From positions 116,900,930 to 116,964,929 of the forward strand of contig OX352762.1 in NCBI GenBank assembly GCA_947095585.1: a stretch of DNA of 64,000 nt. The letters are read 5' to 3'. The translations under genes and the position numbers were made by a program. Positions 1-11,654 of the stretch are shown here, piece by piece (the stretch's first letter is position 1; every line of letters begins with the position of its first letter). This DNA comes from Nephrocerus scutellatus (taxonomy: Eukaryota; Arthropoda; Insecta; Diptera; Pipunculidae). The notes beneath the pieces were generated by a model. That model did no database searches, had not been told where the DNA came from, and saw nothing but the letters and a program-made list of their open reading frames with translations.

Positions 1-199
1 TGTACAACACATTTCAATTGCGGAACCATTCAGTTTCGTATAAAAATATTTGTTCTACTTCCTTTTGATATCTCTATATCTCTATGTCTGCTGCAACACA
101 GCAACAAAACACCAACGATCGTAAAGCAAGCAGAGCTGCTTACAGCGCATCAGCTCATCAGAGTGCACAGAACACAGTCATTGTACTATGATATGATCT

Positions 200-440
200 G
201 ATGCCGCTAAATGAAAAAATTTGTATGGGAGCCCCGCGATCCCGCAGCCCGATCTCTCTGAAATTTTAATAGAAATTATTTGAAATATATATGTGTGCAA
301 AAATTCAATAAAATCGGGCTGTAGGAAGTGAGTTAAAAATTCATTAGAAAATCTGGCCAGCCAGCCAACCAGCCAACCACGGGCACGCGAAGTTAGTACA
401 TATAGAGAATTTAACAAAATACAAATACCTCTGGCTACAC
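200..440. repeat. Dispersed repeat, copy 1
   Basis: This stretch shares ordered blocks with 41540-41710: an AAAATTCAATAAAATCGGG-like block, a run of GCCAGCCAGCCA, then CGGGCACGCGAAGTTA and a TATxGAGAATT block. The order and spacing are kept, so these are two copies of one interspersed element in the same orientation. No coding potential is evident. The class is unknown; the 'TTCAATAAAATCGG' wording is often seen near the 3' ends of insect transposons. A CACAGTCATT...GATGCCGCTA block just upstream (about 170-210) recurs at 49925-49960. Confidence 0.5.
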
Positions 441-454
441 GCTTCATCATCCAC

Positions 455-1560
455 TCTTTGAAATCTAAAAGTAGCTTTTCGTTTATATTCTACACACTCA
501 AGTATTTAATTGCATTAAGCATTTAAGCAAGGTACGAGAATAATGAAATGATGCGAAAACTTGTACTGGCTCGCAAGCACCACTTTGGTCTTTTGAAAAA
601 TGTTTAAGAGCAACTGAGTAAGAAAAAAGTAAAACCAGTATAAATCTGTGATTAGCAAAGGCACTCATCATTGGGGTAATTTTTCTTGACTATTGCCTTT
701 CTTAAAATGTATTTTTGGATTGTACTGTATAAATATAACCTGTATTCCATTATCCCTTCCAAAGTATAAGAAAAATTTTGTTAGTAGTGATAGACGGAAT
801 GCGACTTTTATGTAATATTTTTTATTTGTTTTAGAAATCTTCGCTCGAGTTCAGATTTTTCTTCGAAAAAACGAACACGAAAGCCGCGAATCTTTTGTTT
901 ACATTGTTTTGTTGCATGTGTTGTTGTTGCAGTTAAATAAAAGAGGGGTAAATCTCGCAAAATATTAAGATCTGTTAGAGGGGAAGTCCGGTCCGATAGT
1001 TTGGTTTTTTGAAAAAAAAAAAACGAACAACTTGACAGCTAAAATATCAATCTGCGCCAGATTTAAAAAAAAGCACACGACATTGGTTTTTCACAACTTA
1101 TATAAAGCGCAAAAGTAAACGTGATACATTTTACAGTTGACATCAATTGAAAACTAGAATGTGAAGCATTCCATGTTTAAAAACAAACGGCAAATGGCAT
1201 ATGCCAGGGTCCATCTTTACAGCTCTGAAAAGACATAAAGGGAAACCCCTTTGAAATGTGTGATATATGCTAAAGGTGCAAGTGTAAACATGTCGTGGGA
1301 TTTACTATTCTTTATAATTAAAGAGAGATGTTGTGTCCTACTTCTGTGCGTATTCTTCCATTACTTTACATATATGTGCTGTTTTTTCCTGCGACCCTTC
1401 GTACGTACTTCATTTCTGTTGTCTGGAATTTGCTCAGAAGTTTATCTAATAGCGATAGTTTAGAATTAGAATTTAGATAGAATTTAGTTTTTAAGTTTAT
1501 CTCTCGTTTACCTACCCACTATTGTGTTACTTATCCGATAGTACGCTGACAATGCTTTCT
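455..1560. other. Gene-free AT-rich stretch
   Basis: No recognisable coding sequence. Short open frames here have no family signature. A TATATAAAG box-like motif lies near 1100 but nothing around it identifies a gene. Confidence 0.5.
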
Positions 1561-1930
1561 TGGTCAGGCTTATTACTTCTTACTCTTTTTTCCATTACAG
1601 CTAAAAATGGTTCCAAGGTATTCATAGGATTCCATTCTCTCAAATTCTCTTACCGTTACATATTGGATATTCTCTGACGACCTCTTTCTTTAGAAACCCA
1701 TATTACCTTCTTTTCAGATTATTGGATCACTCCTCCAAAGTTTTTCGTAGTCTGTCCTTATTGTTTGCTATGATAACGATATCGTCTGCATAAGGAATAG
1801 CAGGTCGATGGGAAGGGTTGGGATGGGTCTCCAGTTCCTAAAGGTTTTTCTTTTTGCCTCGTACATGGTTTTGCTATTTCATCCATGAATATAATGAACA
1901 GTACAAAGCTAATACTAAACAAGATAAAAA
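1560..1930 (-). mobile_element. Non-LTR retrotransposon reverse transcriptase fragment
   Basis: Read on the minus strand, the fragment contains the reverse transcriptase active-site box YADDIVIIANNKD near 1760-1790, preceded by an IIFMDEIAK-like segment and followed by a thumb-like SYEYLGTIFSCNG segment near 1610-1650. This is the usual order in LINE polymerases. There is at least one frameshift or stop between the blocks, so it is dead. The clade cannot be told from this length; it is not the same family as the RTE or jockey copies elsewhere in the window. Confidence 0.6.
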
Positions 1931-2009
1931 CAAGAGCAAGAGCACTTAAATAAGTGTATAAGCTACGATTAGTATATTGCTAACACAGCAAACGGAATAC
2001 TTCTTAGAG

Positions 2010-3360
2010 GTGTTGGGACCTAATCATCATAAAAGGCACTACATTAGAGTATTCCAGTGAGGTTAAATATATCGGATTCACCCTTGAAAAACGACTAAGC
2101 TGGAACTGATAAACTTGATATGAGTCTGTCATTGAACGTGCCACTAGGGCCCTGTGTGGGCCTGTAGACGCCTCTACTGCAGAACTTGGGGTCTAAATAC
2201 TAAAATGATACATTGGATGTATACCATGATCGTGGGATCAAATATCACGTACGCGACCATCATATAGTGGCCGAAAGTTCTTGAACGGACAACGGTAATT
2301 AAACTACAGAAGCTTCAAAGAATTGCCTGTCTAGGTATAATGGGTGCCATGCGCACCTGCCATACGACTGCATTAGAAGCTGTTGTAGGGCATTCACCCT
2401 TGCAAATCTTCATCAGGAAGACCGCCTGCTAGATGCGCTATTAAGCTGCAACTGAAATGGTGGTACAAACCGAGTGACTATGTGGGTAATCTGAAAATTC
2501 TTGACTTAATTCCTGAAAGAGATACGTTCTACACTTTCTGCGACATTATGGTCGGGGAGAACTTTTTCGAAAGAAAATTTGAGGTAGAAATATTGGCCCG
2601 GGTAAACTGGTGCAATAGTGTCTTTGGACCAAACACCAAATTCTCGATACCAATGGGAAAAAATTCCTCGGTTTTCTAGGTAGAACTCCATGCCATTGAG
2701 ATCTGCACCAGAAATAACCTTAGTAAAGGAATGAAGGACGCTATATTATATATCTTTTCAGATGGACTCGATATCAGTCAAAAACGGTTACGATGCACTG
2801 CAATCTCTTGCCAGTCACAACAAAGTCACACTCGGTTGGGTCCCTGGTCATCAGGGAATTGCAGGCAACGAATCTGCAGATGAACTAGCTAGGGCTGGCT
2901 CAGAAAGTGCGTTCATAGTACCTGAACCCTACTGTGGTGTCAACCTGGATGCCGCCACAGCACTGATAAATTGTTGGGGACACTAACTTCATCTGGCCCC
3001 CTGCGAAAGCGTCCCGTGGCTTAGGCAATCGAAACAAATAATCAGGTCCTTTTCCTACAAAGAAATCGTCAATTTTAATGGGGATAGCATTCAAAAGCTG
3101 GTGAGCTTACTAACAGGTCATTATGGCTTGCGATATCACCTTCACAAAATTGTTGTGGGCTCAGAGACAGAATGTAGGTTCTTCTCGGAGGGTGAAGAGT
3201 CATCCAAGCACATTCTCTGTGAATGCCCAGCATTACTTTGGTTGATTAGACGCGACTGCTCGACAGCGGAGTTGAGAAAATCCGCCAGTAAGGGAGGTAG
3301 TACGTCTCTTAGAATAAAAGACCCTATTACACAATAGATCTTCAGGTCGCAGTGTCTGCC
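2010..3360 (+). mobile_element. LOA/I-like non-LTR retrotransposon 3' half, family L1 copy 1
   Basis: A broken 3' half of a LINE that carries its own RNase H. In order: a reverse transcriptase thumb segment (YSSEVKYIGFTLEKRLSWN near 2051-2107), an RNase H region (WVPGHQGIAGNESADELARA near 2838-2900), and a C-terminal segment with LTGHYGLRYHLHK and CRFFSEGEESSKHILCECPAL (3105-3240) resembling the cysteine/histidine tail of I- and LOA-group elements. Several frameshifts and stops separate the blocks. A second copy with the same thumb and RNase H wording lies at 56465-57060. The end carries the motif CACAATAGATCTTCAGGTCG near 3330, also found at the end of the 21640-23690 element. Confidence 0.75.
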
Positions 3361-3539
3361 ATACTTGTTTGGAACTTGGAATTCAATATCTCTTTATTGT
3401 GTTCTTGTCGTTTAGAATTTACAATAATATGCAAGTTATCTTAAAGTTGTTCGTAACTCCTTGAGGTGTGTAGGTCCTGGCACCATGTAAGTCGGTGCGT
3501 AATGTCGCAGCGACGTATTCTCCTAGTGTTAGGCATTAC

Positions 3540-3920
3540 AATGAATATTTAGTAATGACAAGGTAGGTACTCTTGCACCATTCGTTAAGACTTAGAAAAT
3601 ATCATAGCGCACGCTTCAGCGTAATGACAAGGTAGGTACTCATAAGCCACCAATTCGAGGGCTTAGAAAATTGAGCTTAAGAAAAAATCGCAAGGTAGGT
3701 ACTCTTGAACCATTAGTTTTGTACTTGGGAAGGAACTCAGGGGAACGTGCTCCTTTTACACCCTCCTAGATACTGTGAGATACTGCCACCAATTCGAGGC
3801 CTTAGAAAATTGAGCTTAAGAAAAAATCGCAAGGTAGGTACTCTTGAACCATTAGTTTTGTACTTGGGAAGGAACTCAGGGGAACGTGCTCCTTTTGCAC
3901 CCTCCTAGATACTGTGAGAC
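3540..3920. repeat. Tandem duplication of a 135-bp unit plus a repeated AGGTAGGTACTC motif
   Basis: Two nearly identical 135-bp units, 3646-3780 and 3785-3919, run head to tail with a 4-base spacer; they differ at a handful of bases (for example GAGGGCTT/GAGGCCTT and TTTTACACC/TTTTGCACC). The motif AAGGTAGGTACTC also occurs near 3560, 3628, 3690 and 3829. The block directly follows the L1 LINE copy and may be its 3' untranslated tail. Confidence 0.85.
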
Positions 3921-3974
3921 TTTTGGATGCTGATATGACTCTTTAAGGTTTTTGAACATTCACTGCAAACTCGT

Positions 3975-5690
3975 TCATAGTAATGCCATTATCACCATCA
4001 TCATATTTGGCTCTACAACCGTGGTGTGGTCCTGGCCTCCCGCAAAAAAACTCTCCACCGGGCCGATGTCATCCAGTTTGGCATTCCTAAGCTCTGTGCG
4101 TCCTGGTCTACGCCATCCTTTCAGCGTAGGCTGGGCCGGCCTCGCTGTCTTGTTCCATTAATCCTATCTAATCTTGCCGCCTGCTTGATCTGGATGAAAG
4201 CTTTCTGTACAGCTCTTGGGTTTCTACCAACGATGTCAATATCGTCTGCGTAAGCCACTATCTGAATGGACCTATAGAGTATTGTTTCATTCGCCGTTAC
4301 GTCAGAGTCTCGGATCACCTTCTCCAACACAAGGCTGAAGAGGACGCAGGCCAGTCCATCCTCTTGTCGGAGCCCGTTATAAATGTTGAATGGGCTTGAT
4401 AGTGATCTGGATATTTTTACTTGGCTTATAACATTGATCATGGTCAACCAACAGAGTCGTGTCAGTTTATTTAGGATGCCGAATTTTCTCATGTCTTCTG
4501 GCATCGCTTCTTCCTCCCATACTTGCACTATAATTTCATGAATTGCTTGGTGTATTGTGAGGCCTCCTATTTTAATCAGTTCCTCTGGGATCCTCTCTGT
4601 ACTGTTCTAGTTCACGGACAAGGTTCTTCTTCCAGACTACTTTCTTTCGCCCGGTGAACTGTTTTTTCATATCTTCTGAGCTCTTTATATTCATCTTCGC
4701 TTGCCCGCGTTCTATAAGATCGAACCATTCGGTCCGAATTCTACGACTACTGCCTAAGATGGAGTCAGCAGTACTAATGACAGTATTCTAAAGTCGTGTC
4801 CATTTCTCTTCTACGCCAGGAATCTCAGCCCCAGGACATACTCTCCCTGCATTTACGGCGAGTCCTATCGCTTGATCGTAGTTGTTTCTGGTCTCTTCGT
4901 TGCAAAGGCAGCCGTGTTGACTCGAATCTGATTCGCGGATGCAGTCTTTCGTGATGATGCAATCCGCGCTCGGAGCACCATACCAACAAGATAGTGGTCC
5001 GAGTCGACGTTGGCACCTCGGTACGTTCGTACCGTCAGTGTGCTCGTGTAAGCTATGGGTGACAATGTACTGCCTGAATACTGGCTACCTACCTATTTTA
5101 GCATTCATATCCCCCAGAATGATTTTTACATCATACACTGGGGGCAGGCTGATTCAAAGAAGTCTTCTTTTTCATCGTCTGGGTAATCCTATGTAGGTGC
5201 GTGAACGTTTATGAGGCTTATGTTTTTAAATCTGCCCCGCACGCGAAAGGTGCATACCCGTTCAATTATTGCTCTAAAGCCGATAACGGTGGATTTCATT
5301 CTTATTCTGACTAGAAACCCCACCCCGAGCACATGATATCTTGCATGACAGCTGTAATATATGTCATATTCTGATTTTCTCCCGCATCTCCTGGATTGCT
5401 GTTATGTCAGCATTATATTTGGACAGGGTATCGGCTAGCTGGTGTGCAGCTCAAGCTCTATACAGTGAGAAAATTCTTAAATCGTTTAGCCGGTTTCGTT
5501 GCCGTGGTCGTCGTCGTATCCCTATCCGTATCAGTGTATCCGAGGCTGATTTTGGGTTCCTTAATAGTTTTTCTTACGGGCAAGGTAATTGGCCTAGCGC
5601 TTTTCCTGTATTGGAGGAAAATAACCAGCAGCCACCACGTGGAGGTTTGATCGCACTTCCACCAGTCAGAGATAGTTGCGGCCACTTGCA
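3975..5690 (-). mobile_element. RTE-clade non-LTR retrotransposon, copy 1 (degenerate)
   Basis: A nearly full-span but heavily mutated copy of an endonuclease-reverse transcriptase LINE. On the minus strand, 5600-4820 carries endonuclease pieces (DIYYSCHV, GVGFLV, FKNISLINVHAPT, then TYRGANVDSDHYLV near 5010). 4520-4150 carries reverse transcriptase pieces (VWEEEAMPED, NIYNGLRQEDGLACVLFSL, VAYADDIDIVGRN). The C-terminal end reaches RQRGRPSLR near 4121. The 3' end is marked by a GAT-type microsatellite at about 3980-4005, the usual ending of RTE elements. Frameshifts and stops make it non-functional. The A(F/Y)xADD box is intact here (AYADD), but the linear frame is not. Confidence 0.8.
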
Positions 5691-5770
5691 ATTCTTATAC
5701 ATTTTGTGTTATTCCCCCTATTCTGCTGATGGCTGATCGCCTATACCTATATGACCGCAGTATACATATA

Positions 5771-5991
5771 ATAATAATAATAATAATAATACCGGCGCGA
5801 CAGACCTACAATTTAATGCCGGCCTCGAACGATGATTTGAGAAGCTTTCCGTGACAAGTTATTACTCTTGGAACGTTTGCCAGAGATTCACGAGAGGTGG
5901 GACACCGTTAAAAATAACCTTTGGTGTTACTGGGGATTCGAACCAACCTGCTCAGTAGCCATGCGCTTTTCCACTGAGCCACGGCGCCCAT
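5771..5991 (-). mobile_element. tRNA-derived SINE, copy in minus orientation
   Basis: The minus strand begins GGCGCCGTGGCTCAGTGG (box A-like) and has GGTTCGAATCC (box B) about 45 bases on, then a tRNA-unrelated body and an (ATT)n tail. Flanking target duplications are visible: GCAGTATACATATA at 5757-5770 and GCAGTATACCTATA at 5992-6005, one mismatch. It matches the copies at 31800, 39058 and 63671. Confidence 0.88.
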
Positions 5992-6005
5992 GCAGTATAC
6001 CTATA

Positions 6006-8100
6006 TGCCGCCTTAATTATGCATTGCCTCTTGTTGCCTTTTACTCTGACTAAGAAAGATGGTAGCTTAAAAGTTATTAAAATTAAAAGAAAATTAAAGA
6101 TTTTCCAACTTGTCACATCTAAGCGAAGTAACAGTGCGTAAACGACATGACGTACAAATTTATTTGATAATTTGACGTAAAGTGACGTGACGAATGCTGA
6201 ATTAATATCAAACAAGCGCGAACAACAATTTCGTAATTCATCAATCCTACTACATCCGGCGTGCACTGCAATGTTAGATCGCTAATACAGATAAGGAAAC
6301 AGACGTCCGTGTCGATGTTTTATTGTCCATAACCATTCCAAATCGGTCAGCCTAATTGGTAAAAACGCCCATGTGACAACTCTCACTTTTTTTTTCGAAG
6401 CGGTGGTGTCAATGAGATTTTCGCAAGAATATGCGAAATGCAATCGTCAAGCAAACGAATCGGCCGTCCACTAAGTTAATTTCGCATTAAAAATCAAATA
6501 ATTTGTCTTTTTTTCGCTATCATTGCAATGGGTCGAGGGCCGAATTGGGTCGAAAACTGGCTCATATTTACACTCGAAGAACTAAACAACGTTAGTAATG
6601 TGTATATGTGACTAGTAACAGTGCGTCTCACTTGGCAGTTTTGTCAGCTTATGTCTTTACCATGGACTGTGCTGCGCGGCTTATAAATTACCACCGCCGA
6701 CTAGCACTAAATGGTAGGCGGGGGGAATACACCGAATTTTAACCGACAACTTGCCACCGAGTTGAACTGCACTTTGCTTAAACTGTTTTAAGTTTAGTTC
6801 ATGTTGCTTGATGCTGTTATTTCAGTCAAGAGACGTAGTAACTGTCCACGTCTCGGTCGTTGTCGTTGCCGGTTCTCTTGTCAAGGTGTTCAGCATTCGA
6901 ATCCGTTCAGAGCCAGTTAACATAGTTTTGGCGTGAAAGAAACTGCCAAGACCAACCAACGGACCAACTGGCTCGACCATTCTCAACCTCAATTGACTTC
7001 TTTTGCAGGCGATCTGTCTGTGCCACTAAATGTTGCACTATGATGCAGTTCGATAACGCGCGTACGTACGTGCTACGCGGCTTAAATTCATTTTTTTCTC
7101 TCTCTATTAATTCTTGGTTTCCAGCTATAATTTTGTTGTTGTTAATTTTTTTTCTTGCATTGACATGCTGCAGTCATGCCATTTAGTTAAGTGGCGCGTA
7201 TATCATATTATTATTTTATTATCATTATTTTGTGTAATTATTATTGTTTTTAATTTCGAGCATGAATGTTGTTTAGCCTTTGTTAATAGTTTGAAATAAA
7301 TAAATAAAAAAATTAAAGTTTAAAAATTGTACAAGAAATATTGTAAAAGTCGCTTGCATGATTTAGTGTCAAAAATAACGAAATGCTGGTAATTATGCAC
7401 TTTTGACTGCATGAGTATTTGCCCTATGTTTCGCATCTAAATGACATATGTCAAATTTATAAATGCCAAGAGCGCCTTGAACCACTTGCGCCTATTCGCG
7501 AATGTGAACGAAAACTTAACGGGTAGGAGCCGATCTCCATTATAACTACAAAATAGTATACATATTACATAACGAGCGGCAATCTAACGAGCACGATGAG
7601 CCCTTTTCTGCGAGTATGTATCTACGCTATTTTTTAAACGACCAAAACCGGTTTTTCTGCTAAACCGGTTATGCGCAATGCAAAATTACTCTGGGAAAGT
7701 GTGTTTGCTGTGACTGTAGTAAATAACAAAAGTATTTTATATGTTAACTCACTAGTGTGTATAACGGTTACTTTCGAAGCTAGGTTAAAGTGTATGAAAC
7801 TGTCACTTTCATCTATGGTCGTGTGAAAATACATTTTATGTGCATTGGTATGCGTAGACATGCTCTAAACTGTCCATTATTTTTTGGAGTGATTACATTA
7901 GATATTGGTTCATCAATTAAGGCATTTGTTCAATACGATTCTTTAATAACCTCGGTCCAACAGTATATACCAGCAGTTTAATGCCTTTAACATTTTTGTT
8001 TGTTTTTATTATTATTGATAGTTTGCTAGCGAGCCTTGTGCACTGCGAACTTGAGATCTATTGTGCCATTATATCTACCAATTCGATTGATCTGGCCAGA
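6006..8100. other. Non-coding stretch with promoter-like elements
   Basis: No coding sequence recognised. The part at 6640-7080 is less AT-rich than its surroundings and holds a TATAAATT box near 6681 and a TTCAGTC insect-initiator-like motif at 6821-6827, so a promoter or untranslated 5' exon is possible. This is only motif-level evidence. 7100-8040 is AT-rich with nothing identifiable. Confidence 0.25.
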
Positions 8101-8104
8101 GAAT

Positions 8105-8760
8105 TTTATGAGCCTTGAAGTGTTTTCTTTTTTTCCGGGCGAGGGCTAAGTGCAACCGGCGCTGTTAAGACTTGTCCAACAGCAGCTCTAGAGAAGCTCA
8201 TAGGACTCCCACCCCTGCACTTACATATAAAAAGCGAGGCTGGTTTAGAAGCCATAAAATTGCCAATTAAATAAAAGTAAACAGAACAGGATACACCAGC
8301 ATCATACCCAAAATAAATTTGGAAAATGAAACTGTCCATCAGAGCCATCAGACCTAATGATAAAAACAACTAAATTCTAAAGAAACTTTTCGATAAGAAT
8401 ACCAGAACGAAATCAATTTGAAAATATCATAAGTACCCGTCCACACCAAGCATCCATCTGGTATACATACGGATCAAAAACAAACACAGAAAGCGGAGCA
8501 GGAGTATTCGGGCCTAAAACAAAATGACGAATACCCCTAGGGAAATCTCCAATTGCATTTCAGGCACTATAGCAATAGAAGCCTAAGCCCTAGAATGTAT
8601 CAAAAGAAGGTATAGAAGAACCGAGTTCTATATGATCTCCGACAGCCAGGCAGCACTGCTAGAATAGCGCCAAGTTCATTTTAGAAATATCTAGAAGGAA
8701 CTGTCGGAGCATGGTCGGTTTACTTAGAGGGCACAAGCCGACTGGAAGACATTTGTTTAA
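8105..8760 (+). mobile_element. LOA-like non-LTR retrotransposon fragment, family L2 copy 1
   Basis: Contains TCPTAALEKLIGLPPLHLHI-type wording (8170-8230), then an RNase H start with ACTGGTATACATACGGATCAAAA-like codons for a WYTYGSKT block near 8456-8480, and a MISDSQAALLE-like segment near 8630-8665. The same wording is found in better shape at 22500-23060 and, reversed, at 51335-50890. Broken by stops and deletions; the RNase H catalytic region is incomplete. Confidence 0.7.
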
Positions 8761-9229
8761 GTTGGGACTTATTAATATAAGTTTATAATATGGATAGGTA
8801 TGGATCCAATATCTAAGTCCTGCTTGGAGGCAAAAGAAACAACCATACGTTTTTTGTATCTGTTCTTCGCTATCTTAGGGTAATGAAGAGATTTGAATAG
8901 TGAACCACTGGGAACGAGTACAATGGACCGACGGTCTTAGACTTAGTGCTCTTGTGTGGTTTTTTTCGGATTCTTACACCAACCCACCATAACTATACTA
9001 TACTTTACCCTAAAGTCAAAATGGCATTGCGTAGATAGCTAGGTCTACGAGATCTACTACAATGTTGAGATCGATTAATAAAATATGCTCGGTGATATCC
9101 TATGGATATGTAACCACCTTACATGAGTGAAGAACGAAACTATAAAGTGCTTTGTGGAAAGATTATTGCGATAAGACAGCTGGACGTACGAAGCCTCGCC
9201 TTGAATTTAGAGATGAAAAATTCGACAAC
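8761..9229. other. Gene-free stretch
   Basis: No recognisable feature beyond the two flanking transposon relics. Confidence 0.4.
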
Positions 9230-10250
9230 ATTTTGTGGGAGGCCATCAGAACCGGACTCCGATTGTAGAGCCGAAAATTATCATTATAGAGTCCCTGCAA
9301 TAGTCCTTCCTCACATACTGGCCAACAATTTTCTGTAAAACTTTCCTCGCGAACGCGACGAAGAGGTCAAAGTGCGAACCCAAATTTCGGACCTATATGT
9401 ATATGACCATTGTCTTGCACACCAGAAACGTGAATGTGATGGTTAAATTCCTAGATTTGAAGGATCTTGACAGACTATAGAAGGTTTTGGTCGCTTTAAG
9501 CAACCGTGCTCGTAGTTATGCTTCCATGCTGTTTTTGACTGCTACAATTGAACCGAGATAGTTAAAGGATTGCACATCTTCAAATTTACGCTACAATATC
9601 TAGTTGGATCTTCTGCTCTCATTAATTTGCAGCTCCAGATGTTATGCCGCCCGCTCAATCTGAATGATAGCCTTTGTACAGCTCTAGCTTCTTGTACAGC
9701 TTTTGAGTTTATACAAATTATGTCAAAATCGTCTGCATACGCTCGTATGTAGATGGACTTATAGAGAATTGTTCCTTTCACCGTTTTATAAGAGTCTAGG
9801 ATTACTTTCTCCAACTCCAAATTGAAGAGGCCGCAGGCAGGTCCAACCATTGTCAGTTTTCCTTTATAGTTGTGGAAAGGCTTCATAGTGATCTTTATAT
9901 ATTTACTTGCCATATTTGGGATACCGTGCTTTTATAAAGTTCAACTATCCTATGCTATTATAGGCGGCTTTAAAGTCTATAAACAGATCATGTAGCTCGC
10001 TACACTGTAGAAATTTTTCTATGACCTGCCTTAAGGTTATCTAATCAATTGTTGATTTGCTGTGATAAAGCCGCACTGGTATGTGCCAATGATGACTTTA
10101 GCATTCATTATATGGAGCTTTCCTCTATTTAAGGATAGAGCAGAAAATCTTCTACGCGGCACTCAACAAGGTTATACCACGGTAATATCTATAATTTTTT
10201 CCATGTGTGTGGCACAGAATATCTCTTCAATTAGTCTCTCGCGCTAATAA
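9230..10250 (-). mobile_element. RTE-clade non-LTR retrotransposon, copy 2 (partial)
   Basis: Minus-strand reverse transcriptase with GLFNLELEKVILDS and RAYADDFDIICINSKAV near 9840-9700, and a 5' block at about 10120-10170 matching the 61140-61200 part of copy 4. The section 9240-9560 matches the C-terminal section 60400-60680 of copy 4 block by block. Scattered stops show it is dead. Confidence 0.75.
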
Positions 10251-10259
10251 TAATTGCAT

Positions 10260-10620
10260 TATGTAGTGCGGACCATCGAGATTTGATCATCCCTTTTGGA
10301 ATGACATCTGATCCCAATGCCTTTTTGTTTTTAGGCCGCAATGTTAGATCATCCACTTACAGCAAGACCGACAAATATTTGTGACATTGTAGCAGACCGT
10401 TAAACAATGAAGAACCCAAGTCGAGGCCCTGTGGTACCCCAGAATATTTTTGTATCAGTTTGGGGCTACTATGCCAAATGTTTTGAGTCTGCCTCTAAAC
10501 CAACCAAGTAGCCAGCTAGTCTATGCATATGATAGATTGACTTAGAGCACTTATTTACCTAGAGGAGTTTCTTAAGTCAGTATTCCTCAATCTATTGATG
10601 TTAAACTTCCAGCTGTTATT
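10260..10620 (-). mobile_element. Reverse transcriptase fragment, jockey/CR1-like
   Basis: On the minus strand a YSGVPQGLDLGSSLFNGL block (10440-10390) is followed after about 20 residues by a VDDLTLRPK block near 10350. These correspond to the GVPQGSxLGPxLF and ADD motifs of LINE reverse transcriptases. The first catalytic-box residue is changed and stops interrupt the frame. Confidence 0.5.
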
Positions 10621-10659
10621 CTTGGTTGTTTCACAGCCGTTGGCTTGATTTTTAATTTT

Positions 10660-11130
10660 GTTATTGTATTGATAATAAACACTTCTTGCTTACCAGTATA
10701 TGATCGAGTTGGTTCTTTATTCTACCCTCTGACCATGTCCAAGTGTATTTGTGTATATTCTTGTGTGATAGCTTGGTGCTACCTACGAGCAACTGATTTG
10801 TGACAGTAATCGATGAGTCTATCTTCGTTGTAATCGTCTGAGTTTAGCGCTTGTTTACCAATTATTCACCCAGTATAGCGGTATAGTTGACAATTTCAAT
10901 TTTTGCGTTAAAGTCTACGTGGATAGTTTTGATATTATTCGGTGTGAACTAAATATTTTGGATTGAAGCTGCGGTGCTCGTAGAATTTACCTTTCGCAGT
11001 CTTATCTGCCTTTTACGTATCTAAATAGCACTACTCTGTGATCTTTTCATATATTTCTTATCAACGAGTAGAATGGTGCTTATTTTTCTAGTACTTATTG
11101 GTCTTCATTCCATTAGGGCTTTCTTTTCTT
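10660..11130 (-). mobile_element. Possible LINE endonuclease remnant
   Basis: Minus-strand text near 10850-10700 reads like the C-terminal part of an apurinic-type LINE endonuclease (a DRLIDYCHKS...TQIHLD pattern, tryptophan and histidine replaced). It is heavily broken and the call rests on pattern only. Confidence 0.3.
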
Positions 11131-11654
11131 GGTCGTGTGTAACTTGTCTGCCAGAGAAGATCAGATTATTGCCCTCGTTTGTTTTCAGATCTGCACTATC
11201 CTTCTAACTTGTGGCATGCAGGATTTCCATATAAAAACTACTACGCGTGGAAAAATTAATCAAATCCTATTAGGCGATGTTGAAGGTCTTCATTTCCTTT
11301 TCATCTTGTGCTTACTTTTATATTTCCCTTCGAGTTCTTATATTTCAGTTAATAAGTCGTGTCCGTGGGGTCAATATCTGTGTTTACTGATTTGTATTAT
11401 TAATCCTTCTAGTATTCGTTTCTGTAAACATTTGATTTCGTATTAATGAATTAAATCATAGCCAGTTTCCAGGGCTGCTAGATAAGGTACACTGGCCTAT
11501 CATCTGCAGAGTGTTGACCGCTGGTTATCTAACTTGGAGGGCAGATACAATTAAAAGTTGTAGTGTATTTAAAAATGAGAGTTTTTTTTCTGGCATGAAT
11601 CGTGTAATGTTAGTTGGACGACAGATGGAACTGGTGGAAATGTCTAAGGATTAA
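11130..11654. other. Gene-free stretch
   Basis: An AT-rich open frame at 11129-11446 (plus) has no family signature and is probably chance. No other feature seen. Confidence 0.35.

Noticed and set aside
4026..4253. Plus-strand open frames across RTE copy 1
   Set aside because: The opposite strand carries the recognised reverse transcriptase motifs; these are antisense shadows.
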